Source: Levilactobacillus enshiensis (GTDB taxonomy: Bacteria; Bacillota; Bacilli; Lactobacillales; Lactobacillaceae). From it: a DNA stretch of 64,000 nucleotides. The position numbers and the translations under genes are program-made. The DNA lies in assembly GCF_007115095.1 (NCBI RefSeq), contig NZ_SULH01000014.1, forward strand, positions 18,510-82,509, in the 5' to 3' direction. Positions 47,030 to 55,599 of this stretch are shown piece by piece. Positions within the stretch are counted from its first letter, which is position 1, and the number at the start of each line of letters is the position of its first letter. The notes beneath the pieces were generated by a model. The model was not told the origin of the DNA, did not search any database, and saw nothing but the letters and a program-made list of their open reading frames with translations.

Positions 47030-47551
47030 TTAAATGGGCCATGGGGAATCAACGGAGACGTGACCGTTGAGCTCAGTCTGTTCGACACGCCGCTGTTTCC
47101 GTTGGGCACTCCGTTTCTCGTAACCGGAAACGATGTAGCGTTGTTCATCCGTCATTGGTTTGACGGGTGGCAATGGCGTCGTGGCCCGGCGGTCTTCGAT
47201 GACGTAGGTGATAAAGCAGGTGTAGCCCACGAAGCGTTCACCGGTGGTCAGATTCTCACCAATGATTTTGACGAAGACTTCCAGTGACCGAGTGCCAGTG
47301 CCGGAAACGTAGGCTTCAAGGAACATGGAGTCGTCGAGATGAAAGGGTTCCAGAAAGCTAACGTGGTCAAACGATGCCGTGACGACCGTCTTATGGGTTA
47401 GCCGAACGGCAGCAACGGAAGCGCTATCATCTACCAGCGACAAAATTTTCCCACCAAAGACGGATTCGTGTTCGTTCAGGTCGGGTTGAAAAACGCGGTG
47501 GCTAGTCACAATTAACGTGGCATTACAGGATACGGGTGTTTGATTTACCAA
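47030..47551 (-). CDS. Acyl-CoA thioesterase (hotdog fold, YciA-like)
   Basis: About 173 residues. HRVFQPDLNEHESVFGGKILSLVDDSASVAAVRLTHKTVVTASFDHVSFLEPFHLDD contains the Asn and Asp residues and the central helix typical of hexameric acyl-CoA thioesterases. It would hydrolyse acyl-CoA to free acid and CoA. The TTG at 47551 follows GAGGTG by six bases; the upstream GTG at 47560 is part of that ribosome-binding site. Confidence 0.8.
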   Translation of the reverse strand: MVNQTPVSCNATLIVTSHRVFQPDLNEHESVFGGKILSLVDDSASVAAVRLTHKTVVTASFDHVSFLEPFHLDDSMFLEAYVSGTGTRSLEVFVKIIGENLTTGERFVGYTCFITYVIEDRRATTPLPPVKPMTDEQRYIVSGYEKRSAQRKQRRVEQTELNGHVSVDSPWPI

Positions 47552-47744
47552 AAGACTCACCTCATGAGTTTAGATTCGTTTCTTCCATTCTAACAGACCC
47601 GACCGGAGTTACCACCCATTTTGCTGGAGAATGGTCCGTCAGATTACGAGACTATTAATTTTTAGCAATGTCGTTGCACCTGAATAGAGAAATAGTCCCA
47701 CTCTTTGTTATACTGTGGCTAATCAATCAAGGAGGGGTGTTAGC

Positions 47745-48953
47745 ATGAACTTTCATGGCGAACCGTTAGACTTAATGCCGACGCTGGATGCAGCGCAAAC
47801 TTATCCGCTACTCGAGTGTACGCTGAGTTTGACGCACCCCATCGACGTGACCCAATTGCAGGCGGCTGTCCGCACCACGCAGACCGTTGTTCCCCAGATT
47901 TTTAGCCGGTATAACTTCCGGTGGAATCGTTTCGAGGAAGCCCCCGCAACTGGCGCCCACGTTATCGAAGAGTATAGTGTGAGTCACGACCCCGGCCGGG
48001 CACAACTGGACGTGCTGGTGGGGCCGCAGCTAAAAATTCAAGTCATTCACATGGACGATTACGACCAGTTACGCCTATCAATGAGTCGTTTGTTAACGGA
48101 CGGTGAGGGCTTTAAACACTACCTCTATCTCTTGGCTGCAGCCTATGCCGGTCAGGACTTAACTAATTTTACAAATGAACGCAGCGTCCGAAAAATCTTG
48201 GCACATCTACGAGCACAAAAGAGTGGGCCACTCAAGGAACCCCTGCACTCCAATGAAGCCATGCCCCAATTCAATGGGGATATTCACCATCATCGCGGCG
48301 AGGCGACCATCCCGCAAGTCGAGAGTCGCCGATTGCGGCAGAAGGCCAGGGCACAGGGCGTGACCATGAACGCCGTCCTACTGGCAGCCTACGCGTGTGC
48401 CCTCTTTACGTTGACCGGTGAACGCCAACTGGTGATTCCCTATCAGGTCGATCTCCGGTTGCATGGGCCAGTCGCTGCGACCAATATCGTGCAGGTCGCT
48501 AATTTGACTAGCGAAATGCCGATTCCAATCACCGTCCTTGAGGGTGAGGACTTTCAAGCGGTGGTTAAACGCACACAGACTACGATTAGCCAGTTGCGAG
48601 CGTCGTTGGCTTACCTGCCACCCTTGGTCGAACTCAACCGGATGAGTCGGGCACTCCCACCGGAGCTGGTCCGGCGACTAGTGCGTAAACGTCACACGAA
48701 CGCGGCCATCTCCTTTGCTAACTTTGGTCACATCGATCATACGCGACTGGACTTTAAGGGCATCGCAGTCACCCAAATCTATTTTGCGGGGGCGTATCGA
48801 CCCATGCCAAACTTTCAACTGACCGTTAGCATTTACCACGACACGTGGACGCTGGCCTTTCGCATGATGGGGTCCGAACCGGACTATCAGTTGGGTATTA
48901 AGATTTTAAGAAACGTCGCGACGCAGCTCACCCAGTGGGCGCGCCAGGAATAA
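47745..48953 (+). CDS. Condensation/acyltransferase-fold protein, catalytic His motif not conserved
   Basis: 402 residues resembling the chloramphenicol acetyltransferase/condensation superfamily (wax-ester and alcohol acetyltransferase type): N-terminal TLSLTHPIDVTQLQAAVRTT, the central LRLSMSRLLTDGEGFKHYLYLLAAAYAG and the later RQKARAQGVTMNAVLLAAYACAL. The active motif HHxxxDG appears as SRLLTDG, so both His are missing while Asp-Gly remains. Function is unknown; it may be non-catalytic. AGGAGGGG precedes the ATG at 47745. Confidence 0.65.
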   Translation: MNFHGEPLDLMPTLDAAQTYPLLECTLSLTHPIDVTQLQAAVRTTQTVVPQIFSRYNFRWNRFEEAPATGAHVIEEYSVSHDPGRAQLDVLVGPQLKIQVIHMDDYDQLRLSMSRLLTDGEGFKHYLYLLAAAYAGQDLTNFTNERSVRKILAHLRAQKSGPLKEPLHSNEAMPQFNGDIHHHRGEATIPQVESRRLRQKARAQGVTMNAVLLAAYACALFTLTGERQLVIPYQVDLRLHGPVAATNIVQVANLTSEMPIPITVLEGEDFQAVVKRTQTTISQLRASLAYLPPLVELNRMSRALPPELVRRLVRKRHTNAAISFANFGHIDHTRLDFKGIAVTQIYFAGAYRPMPNFQLTVSIYHDTWTLAFRMMGSEPDYQLGIKILRNVATQLTQWARQE

Positions 48954-48980
48954 GATGAAAAAAATCGTGTCTGGGCCGAT

Positions 48981-49011
48981 AATCGGGTTTGAGTCAGGCT
49001 AACCGATTTTT
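48981..49011 (+). terminator. Terminator of the condensation-like gene
   Basis: AATCGG..TT pairs with TA..CCGATT around a loop, then five T. Confidence 0.6.
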
Positions 49012-49034
49012 GGTGGTCATTTGAAACGCAAAAA

Positions 49035-49180
49035 AATTGAGACACTACGCAAAAACGACTTTTTCAGAATTTCTGAAAAAGCCGCTTTTATTTTTGCCAT
49101 TATGGTGCCGAAACGTGGAATCTCAGGCAGTTTGTTGTGCTCACGTTAATGCTCGCAAACTAACCGTCTGAGGGCCCACT
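49035..49180 (+). repeat. Intergenic repeat, copy A
   Basis: Hairpin ACGACTTTTTCAGAA / TTCTGAAAAAGCCGC with T-rich end, then the core TTATGGTGCCGAAACGTGG (within 49096-49118), then an inverted repeat CTCAGGCAGTTTG / CAAACTAACCGTCTGAG (49122-49172). Shares core and hairpin with copies B and C. Confidence 0.7.
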
Positions 49181-49190
49181 CGCTTACAAT

Positions 49191-50384
49191 TTACGATTTA
49201 ATGTGGTGCCCCTGGTATTTGACCAAGCCAAATGCACCGAGGTTGCAGACCAATAACATCACGCTCATCGCGGCATAGGAACTGCCAGTGACCCCCACGA
49301 GTGGGGAAACGATCCCACCACAGGCATCCTGTGATAAGCCAATAACCGCCGAGGCACTGCCGGCGTTGTGGGTCGCCTGATCCATAATGATCGTCACGGT
49401 CAGCGTCAATAGCGCGCCAATGAGGATCACGAGGATTAAGACCAAGCCGGCAACCAACCAGACGTTGGCAGGAAAGAGCAGGGACACTAGCAGAATCGCG
49501 CTAGTCGTCGCGGCAATGAGTAAGAGGCCAGTGACCTGTTGGCGATTTGAGTAATGTCCCGCTAGTCGACCCGGCAGGTTGCTCCCGACCACGATCCCCA
49601 GACCATTGAAGGCGTACAGCAGGCTAAAGGTTTGCGGTGCCATGCCGAAGCCTGTTTGAAAGACGAAGGTCGACGCTGAGATGTAGCTGAACAGTGCCCC
49701 GTAGACTAGCCCGGTTGCGAGAATCAGCGGCCAGAAGCTGGGTTGGACCGTCAGCTTGCCCATCGCGACCAGTGAGGCACTGAAGCCGCCCGTTTGCCGT
49801 TGATCGACCGGCAGCGACTCGTGTAAGCCCACGGCGACGGCGATGGCGATGACGACACCAATGACGGCTAACAGGATGAAGATGGCTTGCCAGTCAACGT
49901 AACGGATCATGAAGCCCCCAATAATCGGTGCGATGATCGGGAAGACGCCATTGACCGTGTTGAGTAACGCGTAGAAGTGGGTCAGTCGCTCGCCGGAAAA
50001 GAGATCGCGGGCGACGGCGCGGGCTAAGACTTGGCCGGTAGCACCAGCCAGTCCCTGGATAAAACGCAGGATGATGAGTAGGGCAACGGAATGAATGAAG
50101 GCCATGGCTAATGAGACGAGGCCAAAAAGAATAAACCCAATAATTAAAGGTTTACGTCGCCCGTATTGGTCCGATAGCGGACCGGCAATCAGTTGCCCCA
50201 ACGCTAGCCCAATCAGGCAGGCCGTGATACTGAGCTGCATGAGCGAAGCAGTGGTGGCAAATTGCGTTTTCATTTGCGGGAGTGCGGGGAGGTACAGGTC
50301 GATAGCGAGCGGCCCCGTCGCACTCACCGTCCCCAAGAGTAGCGTCAGCCAGGCCAGCCGACGCTTGGTGAGAGTAGGATTCAT
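49191..50384 (-). CDS. Bcr/CflA-family drug-resistance MFS exporter
   Basis: 397 residues, twelve helices. The N-terminal GPLAIDLYLPALPQMKTQF, the loop GPLSDQYGRRKPLI after helix 2 and FIQGLAGATGQVLARAVARD are typical of the Bcr/CflA branch, which exports bicyclomycin, sulfonamides, chloramphenicol or cysteine-related compounds. AAGGGG precedes the ATG. The actual substrate is not predictable. Confidence 0.88.
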   Translation of the reverse strand: MNPTLTKRRLAWLTLLLGTVSATGPLAIDLYLPALPQMKTQFATTASLMQLSITACLIGLALGQLIAGPLSDQYGRRKPLIIGFILFGLVSLAMAFIHSVALLIILRFIQGLAGATGQVLARAVARDLFSGERLTHFYALLNTVNGVFPIIAPIIGGFMIRYVDWQAIFILLAVIGVVIAIAVAVGLHESLPVDQRQTGGFSASLVAMGKLTVQPSFWPLILATGLVYGALFSYISASTFVFQTGFGMAPQTFSLLYAFNGLGIVVGSNLPGRLAGHYSNRQQVTGLLLIAATTSAILLVSLLFPANVWLVAGLVLILVILIGALLTLTVTIIMDQATHNAGSASAVIGLSQDACGGIVSPLVGVTGSSYAAMSVMLLVCNLGAFGLVKYQGHHIKS

Positions 50385-50713
50385 AAGTTAGCCCCTTTCT
50401 GAAGTCAGATGTCGTGTGTGTTGCGGATAACCACCCACGTCAATTTAAAAGTAGTCGTGTAGAGGTATTTCTCCATTATTGCCGCAAAATGGCGAATTTG
50501 CAAGTTGAGTTTCGAGTAGTTTTGGGCAGTTGCGGTAGTGAGTTTGTCAAAAAAGTTTCAGTAACATTAAATTCTAGGAAATCGTGGGACTTTGGGCTAG
50601 TAAATGGTAAGATTGTAAACGACCCCAAGTGGAAAGAGTTTTCCGCCTTCCGTTCGGGGTGTATGATAAGTGTAAATTATTTTAACTCTGAAAAATAAGG
50701 AGTCTCGCTCATT
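50385..50713. other. Spacer upstream of signal peptidase gene
   Basis: No supported gene. A TATGAT -10 with TTTTCC 17 bases upstream (around 50639-50667) is the likely promoter of the signal peptidase gene. The rest is unremarkable. Confidence 0.45.
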
Positions 50714-51301
50714 ATGAAAGTATTAAAGGAAGTCATGAGTTGGGTCATCCCCATCGTCATTGGGTTGGCCATCGCAGCTGGTATCAAGGCGTTCGTCTTC
50801 ACGCGGGTACGGGTCGACGGACCTTCGATGGAACCGAACTTACAGAATGACGAAAAGGTTGTGGCGTTCAAACAGTCCAAGGTCAAGCATCTCAGCGTTA
50901 TCGTGTTCGATGCGCATGGTGAGGATCCCGCTGCAAAGACGAACACTAACTATGTTAAGCGGGTCATCGGGTTGCCGGGTGATACGGTTGCTAGTAAGAA
51001 CGGTTATATCTATGTAAACAATAAGAAGATCAAACAGAGCTTCATTAGTGAAAGCGAACGGACGTCCGGGACCGGTAATTGGACACTGGCTAGCTTGGAA
51101 AAGAGCAATGGCTGGGGCAATGGCAAGGTGACCGTCGTTCCTAAGGGCAAGTACTTCGTGTTGGGTGACCACCGGAGCGTGTCTAATGACAGCCGTTACT
51201 GGGGATTTGTCGACAAGGATAAGGTTGTCGGCGTGGTGAAGGTGCCATTCTGGACGTCATCAAAGACCCGACGGGCAAACATCAATGGTATGGCTTATTA
51301 A
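50714..51301 (+). CDS. lepB: Signal peptidase I
   Basis: 195 residues. One N-terminal membrane helix (WVIPIVIGLAIAAGIKAFVF), nucleophile Ser in RVDGPSMEPNL, general base Lys in VKRVIGLPGD, and box E GDHRSVSNDSRYWG. It removes signal peptides from secreted proteins at the outer face of the membrane. AAGGAG precedes the ATG. Confidence 0.95.
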   Translation: MKVLKEVMSWVIPIVIGLAIAAGIKAFVFTRVRVDGPSMEPNLQNDEKVVAFKQSKVKHLSVIVFDAHGEDPAAKTNTNYVKRVIGLPGDTVASKNGYIYVNNKKIKQSFISESERTSGTGNWTLASLEKSNGWGNGKVTVVPKGKYFVLGDHRSVSNDSRYWGFVDKDKVVGVVKVPFWTSSKTRRANINGMAY

Positions 51302-51324
51302 GCGTAAATGACGTGTAAAGTGAA

Positions 51325-51356
51325 GGCAGTACAGCGGACGCTGGCTGTCTTTTTTG
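51325..51356 (+). terminator. Terminator of the signal peptidase gene
   Basis: GGCAG / CTGTC with inner CAGCG / CGCTG, followed by six T. Confidence 0.55.
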
Positions 51357-51442
51357 TCGCCAGGCTGTGGTCGGCGGTTACCTTGACTTTTCGAAGAAAA
51401 TAGTATATGCTTGCGCACGTAAATTTAGGAAGGAGGCGGCTT

Positions 51443-51895
51443 ATGGTCACTAGTAGTAATGATCCGGATATTCTAAAATGGCTCTCCATTGCGAACCGTT
51501 ATACACGAATTGCTCTCGACCGGCGCCTCCAACCGTACCGGCTCAACGCTAGCATGTACTATTACATCTTGCGGATTCACGAACGGCCGCGATTGACCCA
51601 GGATAAGTTAATTAACTTAACCTATCTCAATCCGAGTAATGTGACGCGGGCAATCAATCAGCTGGTTAATTTGGGTTACGTCCGCAAGCGGCAGTCCAAG
51701 GCCGATAAACGGGTCTACGAGCTGTCCTTGACCAAACGGGGCGAGGAACTCTACCCGGAAATCGTAAAATTGCGGCAGGAAGTGGCCGATAATCTGTTGG
51801 CAGATGTGCCGGCAGAACAGCACGATGAGTTGGTGGCACTGGTCCGACAGTTAGCGTTACGGGCCGTGGAAAACGAATCACCAAAATTAAATTGA
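51443..51895 (+). CDS. MarR-family transcriptional regulator
   Basis: 150 residues. Winged helix with LTQDKLINLTYLNPSNVTRAINQLVNLGYVRKRQSKADKRVYELSLTKRGEEL, the MarR recognition helix and wing. Members respond to phenolic compounds, drugs or oxidants. The AAGGAGG site six bases before the ATG at 51443 sets the start. No obvious target gene adjoins it in the same unit. Confidence 0.85.
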   Translation: MVTSSNDPDILKWLSIANRYTRIALDRRLQPYRLNASMYYYILRIHERPRLTQDKLINLTYLNPSNVTRAINQLVNLGYVRKRQSKADKRVYELSLTKRGEELYPEIVKLRQEVADNLLADVPAEQHDELVALVRQLALRAVENESPKLN

Positions 51896-51908
51896 TCAGG
51901 AAAACGTG

Positions 51909-51938
51909 ACGGGTTAACTGCATAGTTGACCCGTTTTA
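51909..51938 (+). terminator. Terminator of the MarR gene
   Basis: ACGGGTTAACT / AGTTGACCCGT with a four-base loop, then TTTTA. Confidence 0.75.
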
Positions 51939-51952
51939 TGTTAGACTCTTTA

Positions 51953-51968
51953 GTGAGTAATCACTCAC
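51953..51968. promoter_or_regulatory. Candidate TetR operator
   Basis: GTGAGTAATCACTCAC, a perfect 6+6 palindrome with four central bases, lies about 120 bases before the TetR-family gene. Operators of this form are common for TetR repressors. Confidence 0.55.
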
Positions 51969-52088
51969 CGAAGATGCGAGAATAGGTAACGTTGGCGAAC
52001 AGCATAATTAGGGTGAAACAAATCACGGCAGCATCAAGCAGTCGTGACCCAACCAATCGCTAAGGATACGTTAATGGAGGACTTAAAC

Positions 52089-52733
52089 GTGGCAAAAGAA
52101 CTAACGATTCAAGATGCATTTCAGAACGTCATGGCGACCCGCGGGGATGTCCCGCCGAAGCAACAACAGGTGCTCGCAGCCAGTTTGGCACTATTTGCTG
52201 AACAGGGTTTTGCGAATACAACGACGAAAGAAATTGCGGCGCGAGCGGGTGTTGCGGAGGGCACTGTGTATCGCCGTTATCGGACGAAGGATGAACTGTT
52301 AGCAGCGGTACTGGCCCCCTTTGTGTCGGAGGTCTTTCCCGACCTGATTGAAGACTTTGCGACCAATATTGTGAAGCGAGATTACATTACGCGGCATGAT
52401 TTGATCGCGGCGGTGATTCAAGATCGGTTACATTTTATTCAGGAGAATCGGGACGTCTTACAGGTCCTGTTGACGGAAGTTCTAGTTAGAAGCGACGTGC
52501 GCGAACAGTTGGTGCCACAGGTGGCGCCGTTGGTAGCTAAGAATTTATATCCCGTCTTAGATCGGCTAAAGGCGCATGGCGAGCTGATCGATTGGCCGAA
52601 TGACCGTATCGCTCAGTTTATGATTGGGACCATGATGAGCCAACTGGTTCGCGGTATTTTAGCGAACGAAGAGGTGGAGTCGGCAGGGCCAATGATGATT
52701 GCGTTTATCGAGAAAGGATTGGCACCAGCGTAA
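52089..52733 (+). CDS. TetR-family transcriptional regulator
   Basis: About 214 residues. The HTH region LALFAEQGFANTTTKEIAARAGVAEGTVYRRYRTKDELLAAVL is the TetR signature, followed by a helical ligand and dimer domain. The GTG at 52089 lies eight bases after GGAGG and is the best start; GTG 52044 and ATG 52074 lack a site. The gene stands alone, so it may act on itself or at a distance. Confidence 0.85.
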   Translation: MAKELTIQDAFQNVMATRGDVPPKQQQVLAASLALFAEQGFANTTTKEIAARAGVAEGTVYRRYRTKDELLAAVLAPFVSEVFPDLIEDFATNIVKRDYITRHDLIAAVIQDRLHFIQENRDVLQVLLTEVLVRSDVREQLVPQVAPLVAKNLYPVLDRLKAHGELIDWPNDRIAQFMIGTMMSQLVRGILANEEVESAGPMMIAFIEKGLAPA

Positions 52734-52756
52734 GGTGAGCGGTACGAGATAAGGGG

Positions 52757-52786
52757 GGCCTGTCCAAGGTGGATGGGGCCTTTTTT
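52757..52786 (+). terminator. Terminator of the TetR gene
   Basis: GGCC-TGTCC / GGAT-GGGGCC imperfect stem followed by six T. Confidence 0.5.
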
Positions 52787-52923
52787 GTGGTGGGGCAGCC
52801 GGTTCAGGCGCCGGTTCCAAAATAAATTGCTATTCACGGCCAAAAGCGCTAAAATGAATTCAACTTTAATTATGAGATTTCCATGAGTCTTCTCATGGAA
52901 ATCCAGGAGAGAGGAGTCATTTT

Positions 52924-54255
52924 ATGCCTGAAACCAAGACTGAACACGAATTAACCGCTGCTGAGACGGCGGAGCTCCGTGCTGATTTACAAAAACAACC
53001 CGCCCACGACGTTGTCGCCCGGGCCGTGATTAAAAATGGGGTCCTCAACGCCGCTGAAGACCCCCAGGCGGCGGTTCGTTTGAATCGGACCTTCTCCGTT
53101 GAACTCGATACGGGAAAGGTGTCTAACCAGAAACACTCTGGTCGTTGCTGGCTCTTCTCTACATTAAACGTTGTGCGGCACCAATTCGCAGCGAAATATC
53201 ACGTGAAGGACTTTGAATTGTCGCAGAGCTACCTGTTCTTCTGGGATAAGGTCGAACGGGCGAACATTTTCTATGACCGTATTTTGGCAACGGCAACGAA
53301 GCCATTAGATGATCGGGAAGTTGCTGCTTATTTGGATTCTCCTAATGGCGACGGCGGTCAATGGGCCATGGGCGCGGCGTTGATTCAAAAGTACGGGGTC
53401 GTTCCAGTGAGTGCGATGCCAGAATCCTTTAATACCAACGACACGACCGGTTTCGGTGCGGCATTGAACCTGAAGTTACGAAAGGACGCCTTAACGTTGC
53501 GGCAATTGGTTGCGGACGGTGCCAGCGATGCGGACATTGCGGCTGAACGTGCAGCGGATATGAAGGAAGTTTACCGCATGGCGGCTTACTCGTTTGGCGA
53601 GCCACCAACCACGTTTGACTTGGAATACAAGGATGACGACAAGGGGTATCACTTGGATGCCGGACTGACACCCAAGGGCTTCTTCGACAAGTACTTTGAC
53701 GTCGATCTCGATGATTACGTGGTGTTGAGTAATTCACCCGAAAAGCCATTTGATAAGTTATACAGTTTGCCTAGTCAGGACAATATTGTTGGGGGTAAAC
53801 ACATTACTTTCCTAAATGAACCAATGAACGTTTTGAAAGCGGCGGCGATTGCCCAATTACAGGCCGGTGATGCGGTTTGGTTTGGGAACGATGTCTTACA
53901 ACAGATGAGTCGTGAACGCGGCTTCCTCGATAGTAACTTGTTCAAGACAGCCGATTTATTTGGCGTCGACCTGAGCCTGACGAAGGCCCAACGCCTGGCA
54001 ACGGGTGAAGCCGAAGTCTCACACGCCATGACCTTGACCGGCGTGGACTTGGTTAAGGGCGACCCAACTCGCTGGAAGGTTGAAAACAGTTGGGGCGAAA
54101 AGAACGGCGAGAAGGGTTACTTTGTGATGACCGATGACTGGATGAATGATTTCGTCTACGAAGTCGTGGTCCGTAAAGAATTCCTGACGGCGGCCCAACA
54201 AGCACTGTTGGAGACGACACCACAAGCGCTACCAGCTTGGGATTCATTAGCTTAA
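52924..54255 (+). CDS. pepC: Aminopeptidase C (bleomycin hydrolase family)
   Basis: 443 residues, the usual length for lactobacillar PepC. Active-site Cys in NQKHSGRCWLFSTLN, His in SHAMTLTG and Asn in VENSWGEKNG form the papain-like catalytic set. The C-terminus (TTPQALPAWDSLA) reaches into the active site in this family and limits it to aminopeptidase action. Cytoplasmic hexamer that degrades peptides. GAGAGGAG precedes the ATG. Confidence 0.95.
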   Translation: MPETKTEHELTAAETAELRADLQKQPAHDVVARAVIKNGVLNAAEDPQAAVRLNRTFSVELDTGKVSNQKHSGRCWLFSTLNVVRHQFAAKYHVKDFELSQSYLFFWDKVERANIFYDRILATATKPLDDREVAAYLDSPNGDGGQWAMGAALIQKYGVVPVSAMPESFNTNDTTGFGAALNLKLRKDALTLRQLVADGASDADIAAERAADMKEVYRMAAYSFGEPPTTFDLEYKDDDKGYHLDAGLTPKGFFDKYFDVDLDDYVVLSNSPEKPFDKLYSLPSQDNIVGGKHITFLNEPMNVLKAAAIAQLQAGDAVWFGNDVLQQMSRERGFLDSNLFKTADLFGVDLSLTKAQRLATGEAEVSHAMTLTGVDLVKGDPTRWKVENSWGEKNGEKGYFVMTDDWMNDFVYEVVVRKEFLTAAQQALLETTPQALPAWDSLA

Positions 54256-54324
54256 TTGGCTGGAAGTAGAGCGTAAGAAGGCAGTTCACTGCTTTTTGCG
54301 GTTGATGCACAAAATAGATGTAAC

Positions 54325-54472
54325 GCAAAAAAACGACTTTTTCAGAACCTCAGAAGTTCTGAAAAGGTCGTTTTGTTTGGTCATTGTGGTGCCGAAACGT
54401 GGAACGTCAGACGTTTTTTTGCGTTTGATCCCGGTTCTTGCGGGGAGGCGCATGACCTAATTGCCTGACGTC
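54325..54472 (+). repeat. Intergenic repeat, copy B
   Basis: Hairpin ACGACTTTTTCAGAAC / GTTCTGAAAAGGTCGT (54333-54372) with a TTTT end, then the core TTGTGGTGCCGAAACGTGG (within 54380-54402), then an inverted repeat ACGTCAG / CTGACGT (54404-54471). The hairpin probably also terminates pepC. Confidence 0.7.
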
Positions 54473-54479
54473 TATGCGT

Positions 54480-54794
54480 TTATTGGTGAAAAATAACGCC
54501 CAGTACAAATAGCCCGACCGCGCTGACAATGGCGGCTGCTAAGGTCCCTAGCAGGAAGCTCCAGACAAAGAATAACCTGCGGTGGGCCAGACTGACAGTC
54601 CAGTAGTCGGCTAGGAAAAAGAAATCTAAGCCGATGAGGCCAAAACCGATAGTCGTTTGCTTGGCCGCCATCAGAATAATACTGGCAACGAGAACCCCTA
54701 GTAGCAGCCAAGGCATGATCTGGTGGGCTTTTTCGTTGGCCTGCGCACCGAGTTCAGTGGTGTAACGTTTTCCCCATTGTTTCACGTGAAACAC
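54480..54794 (-). CDS. Hypothetical membrane protein starting in a parS site
   Basis: 104 residues with up to four hydrophobic segments (MPWLLLGVLVASIILMAA; IGFGLIGLDFFFLADYW; FFVWSFLLGTLAAAIVSAVGLFVLGVIF). The N-terminus MFHVKQ is encoded by the parS palindrome at 54778-54793. An AAAGG site lies very close to the first GTG, so the GTG two codons later is also possible. No family recognised. Confidence 0.6.
   Translation of the reverse strand: MFHVKQWGKRYTTELGAQANEKAHQIMPWLLLGVLVASIILMAAKQTTIGFGLIGLDFFFLADYWTVSLAHRRLFFVWSFLLGTLAAAIVSAVGLFVLGVIFHQ
54778..54793. promoter_or_regulatory. Perfect parS site
   Basis: TGTTTCACGTGAAACA, fully symmetric consensus, at the start of the gene on the minus strand, about 21 kb right of dnaA. 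Confidence 0.88.
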
Positions 54795-54913
54795 CAGCCT
54801 TTCAATTTCAGTCTAGCTGAGTTCAGAGATGACGTCAAAAGAGGCTAGTCAGATGGGCGGGTGACGCGTAAAATGAGGAAGATAAGAGCGACTAATCCTA
54901 ATGAGGTGATTTG

Positions 54914-55552
54914 ATGCGTAATTTTTTGTTCGATTTTGATAGTACCCTGGCTGATACGCGTAACGTGGCGGTCGCGTCGACCCAGGCAGCTTACAAGCTA
55001 CAGGGATTGACCGTGCCATCACGGGAGGCTGTAGTGAGTTACATGGGCGTGCCCATCGAAGTTTCCTTCGCTAAGATGGCAGATCGGCCAATGCGTGCGG
55101 CCGAGTTGCAGGATCTGTACACGGTCTTTCGCGAACAGTACCATTTGGCCGAAAAGAACGGAATTACGCTCTTCGCCGGTATGGACAAGGCGTTAACGGG
55201 ATTAAAGGCGCAGGGTGACCACATCTTCGTGGTGTCCAGTAAGCACTCGGTACCCTTGCAACGGAACCTGGAGCAGATTGGTCTGGGGGACACGTTTGAG
55301 GCCATTAGTGGTTCTGATTCGGTGGCCCACTACAAGCCGGCACCGGATGGTATTTTGAATCTGCTAGACCGTTTTGATTTGGTGGCCGCTGAGAGCGTCA
55401 TGATCGGTGATGCCATTTACGATATGCAAATGGGCAAGAATGCTGGGGTGGCGACAGCTGCAGCCATGTGGGGTGCGGCTGATCCGGCGGCAGTCAAGGC
55501 GGAGCAACCGACTTATATTTTACAGTCGCCCTTGGATCTTTTGCAGATTTAA
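54914..55552 (+). CDS. HAD-superfamily hydrolase (phosphoglycolate phosphatase-like)
   Basis: 212 residues. Motif I FLFDFDSTLADT, motif II VVSSKHS, motif III around HYKPAPDG and motif IV MIGDAIYDMQMGKNAG are those of HAD phosphatases with a type C1 cap, close to Pgp/Gph. The substrate is uncertain. GAGGTG is seven bases before the ATG at 54914. Confidence 0.8.
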   Translation: MRNFLFDFDSTLADTRNVAVASTQAAYKLQGLTVPSREAVVSYMGVPIEVSFAKMADRPMRAAELQDLYTVFREQYHLAEKNGITLFAGMDKALTGLKAQGDHIFVVSSKHSVPLQRNLEQIGLGDTFEAISGSDSVAHYKPAPDGILNLLDRFDLVAAESVMIGDAIYDMQMGKNAGVATAAAMWGAADPAAVKAEQPTYILQSPLDLLQI

Positions 55553-55556
55553 GTTG

Positions 55557-55599
55557 AAATCAAAAAAGCGGTCGGCGTGCGATCGTTTTTTTTGATTTT
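55557..55599 (+). terminator. Terminator of the HAD gene
   Basis: AAATCAAAAAA-CG / CG-TTTTTTTGATTT, directly after the stop. Confidence 0.6.
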
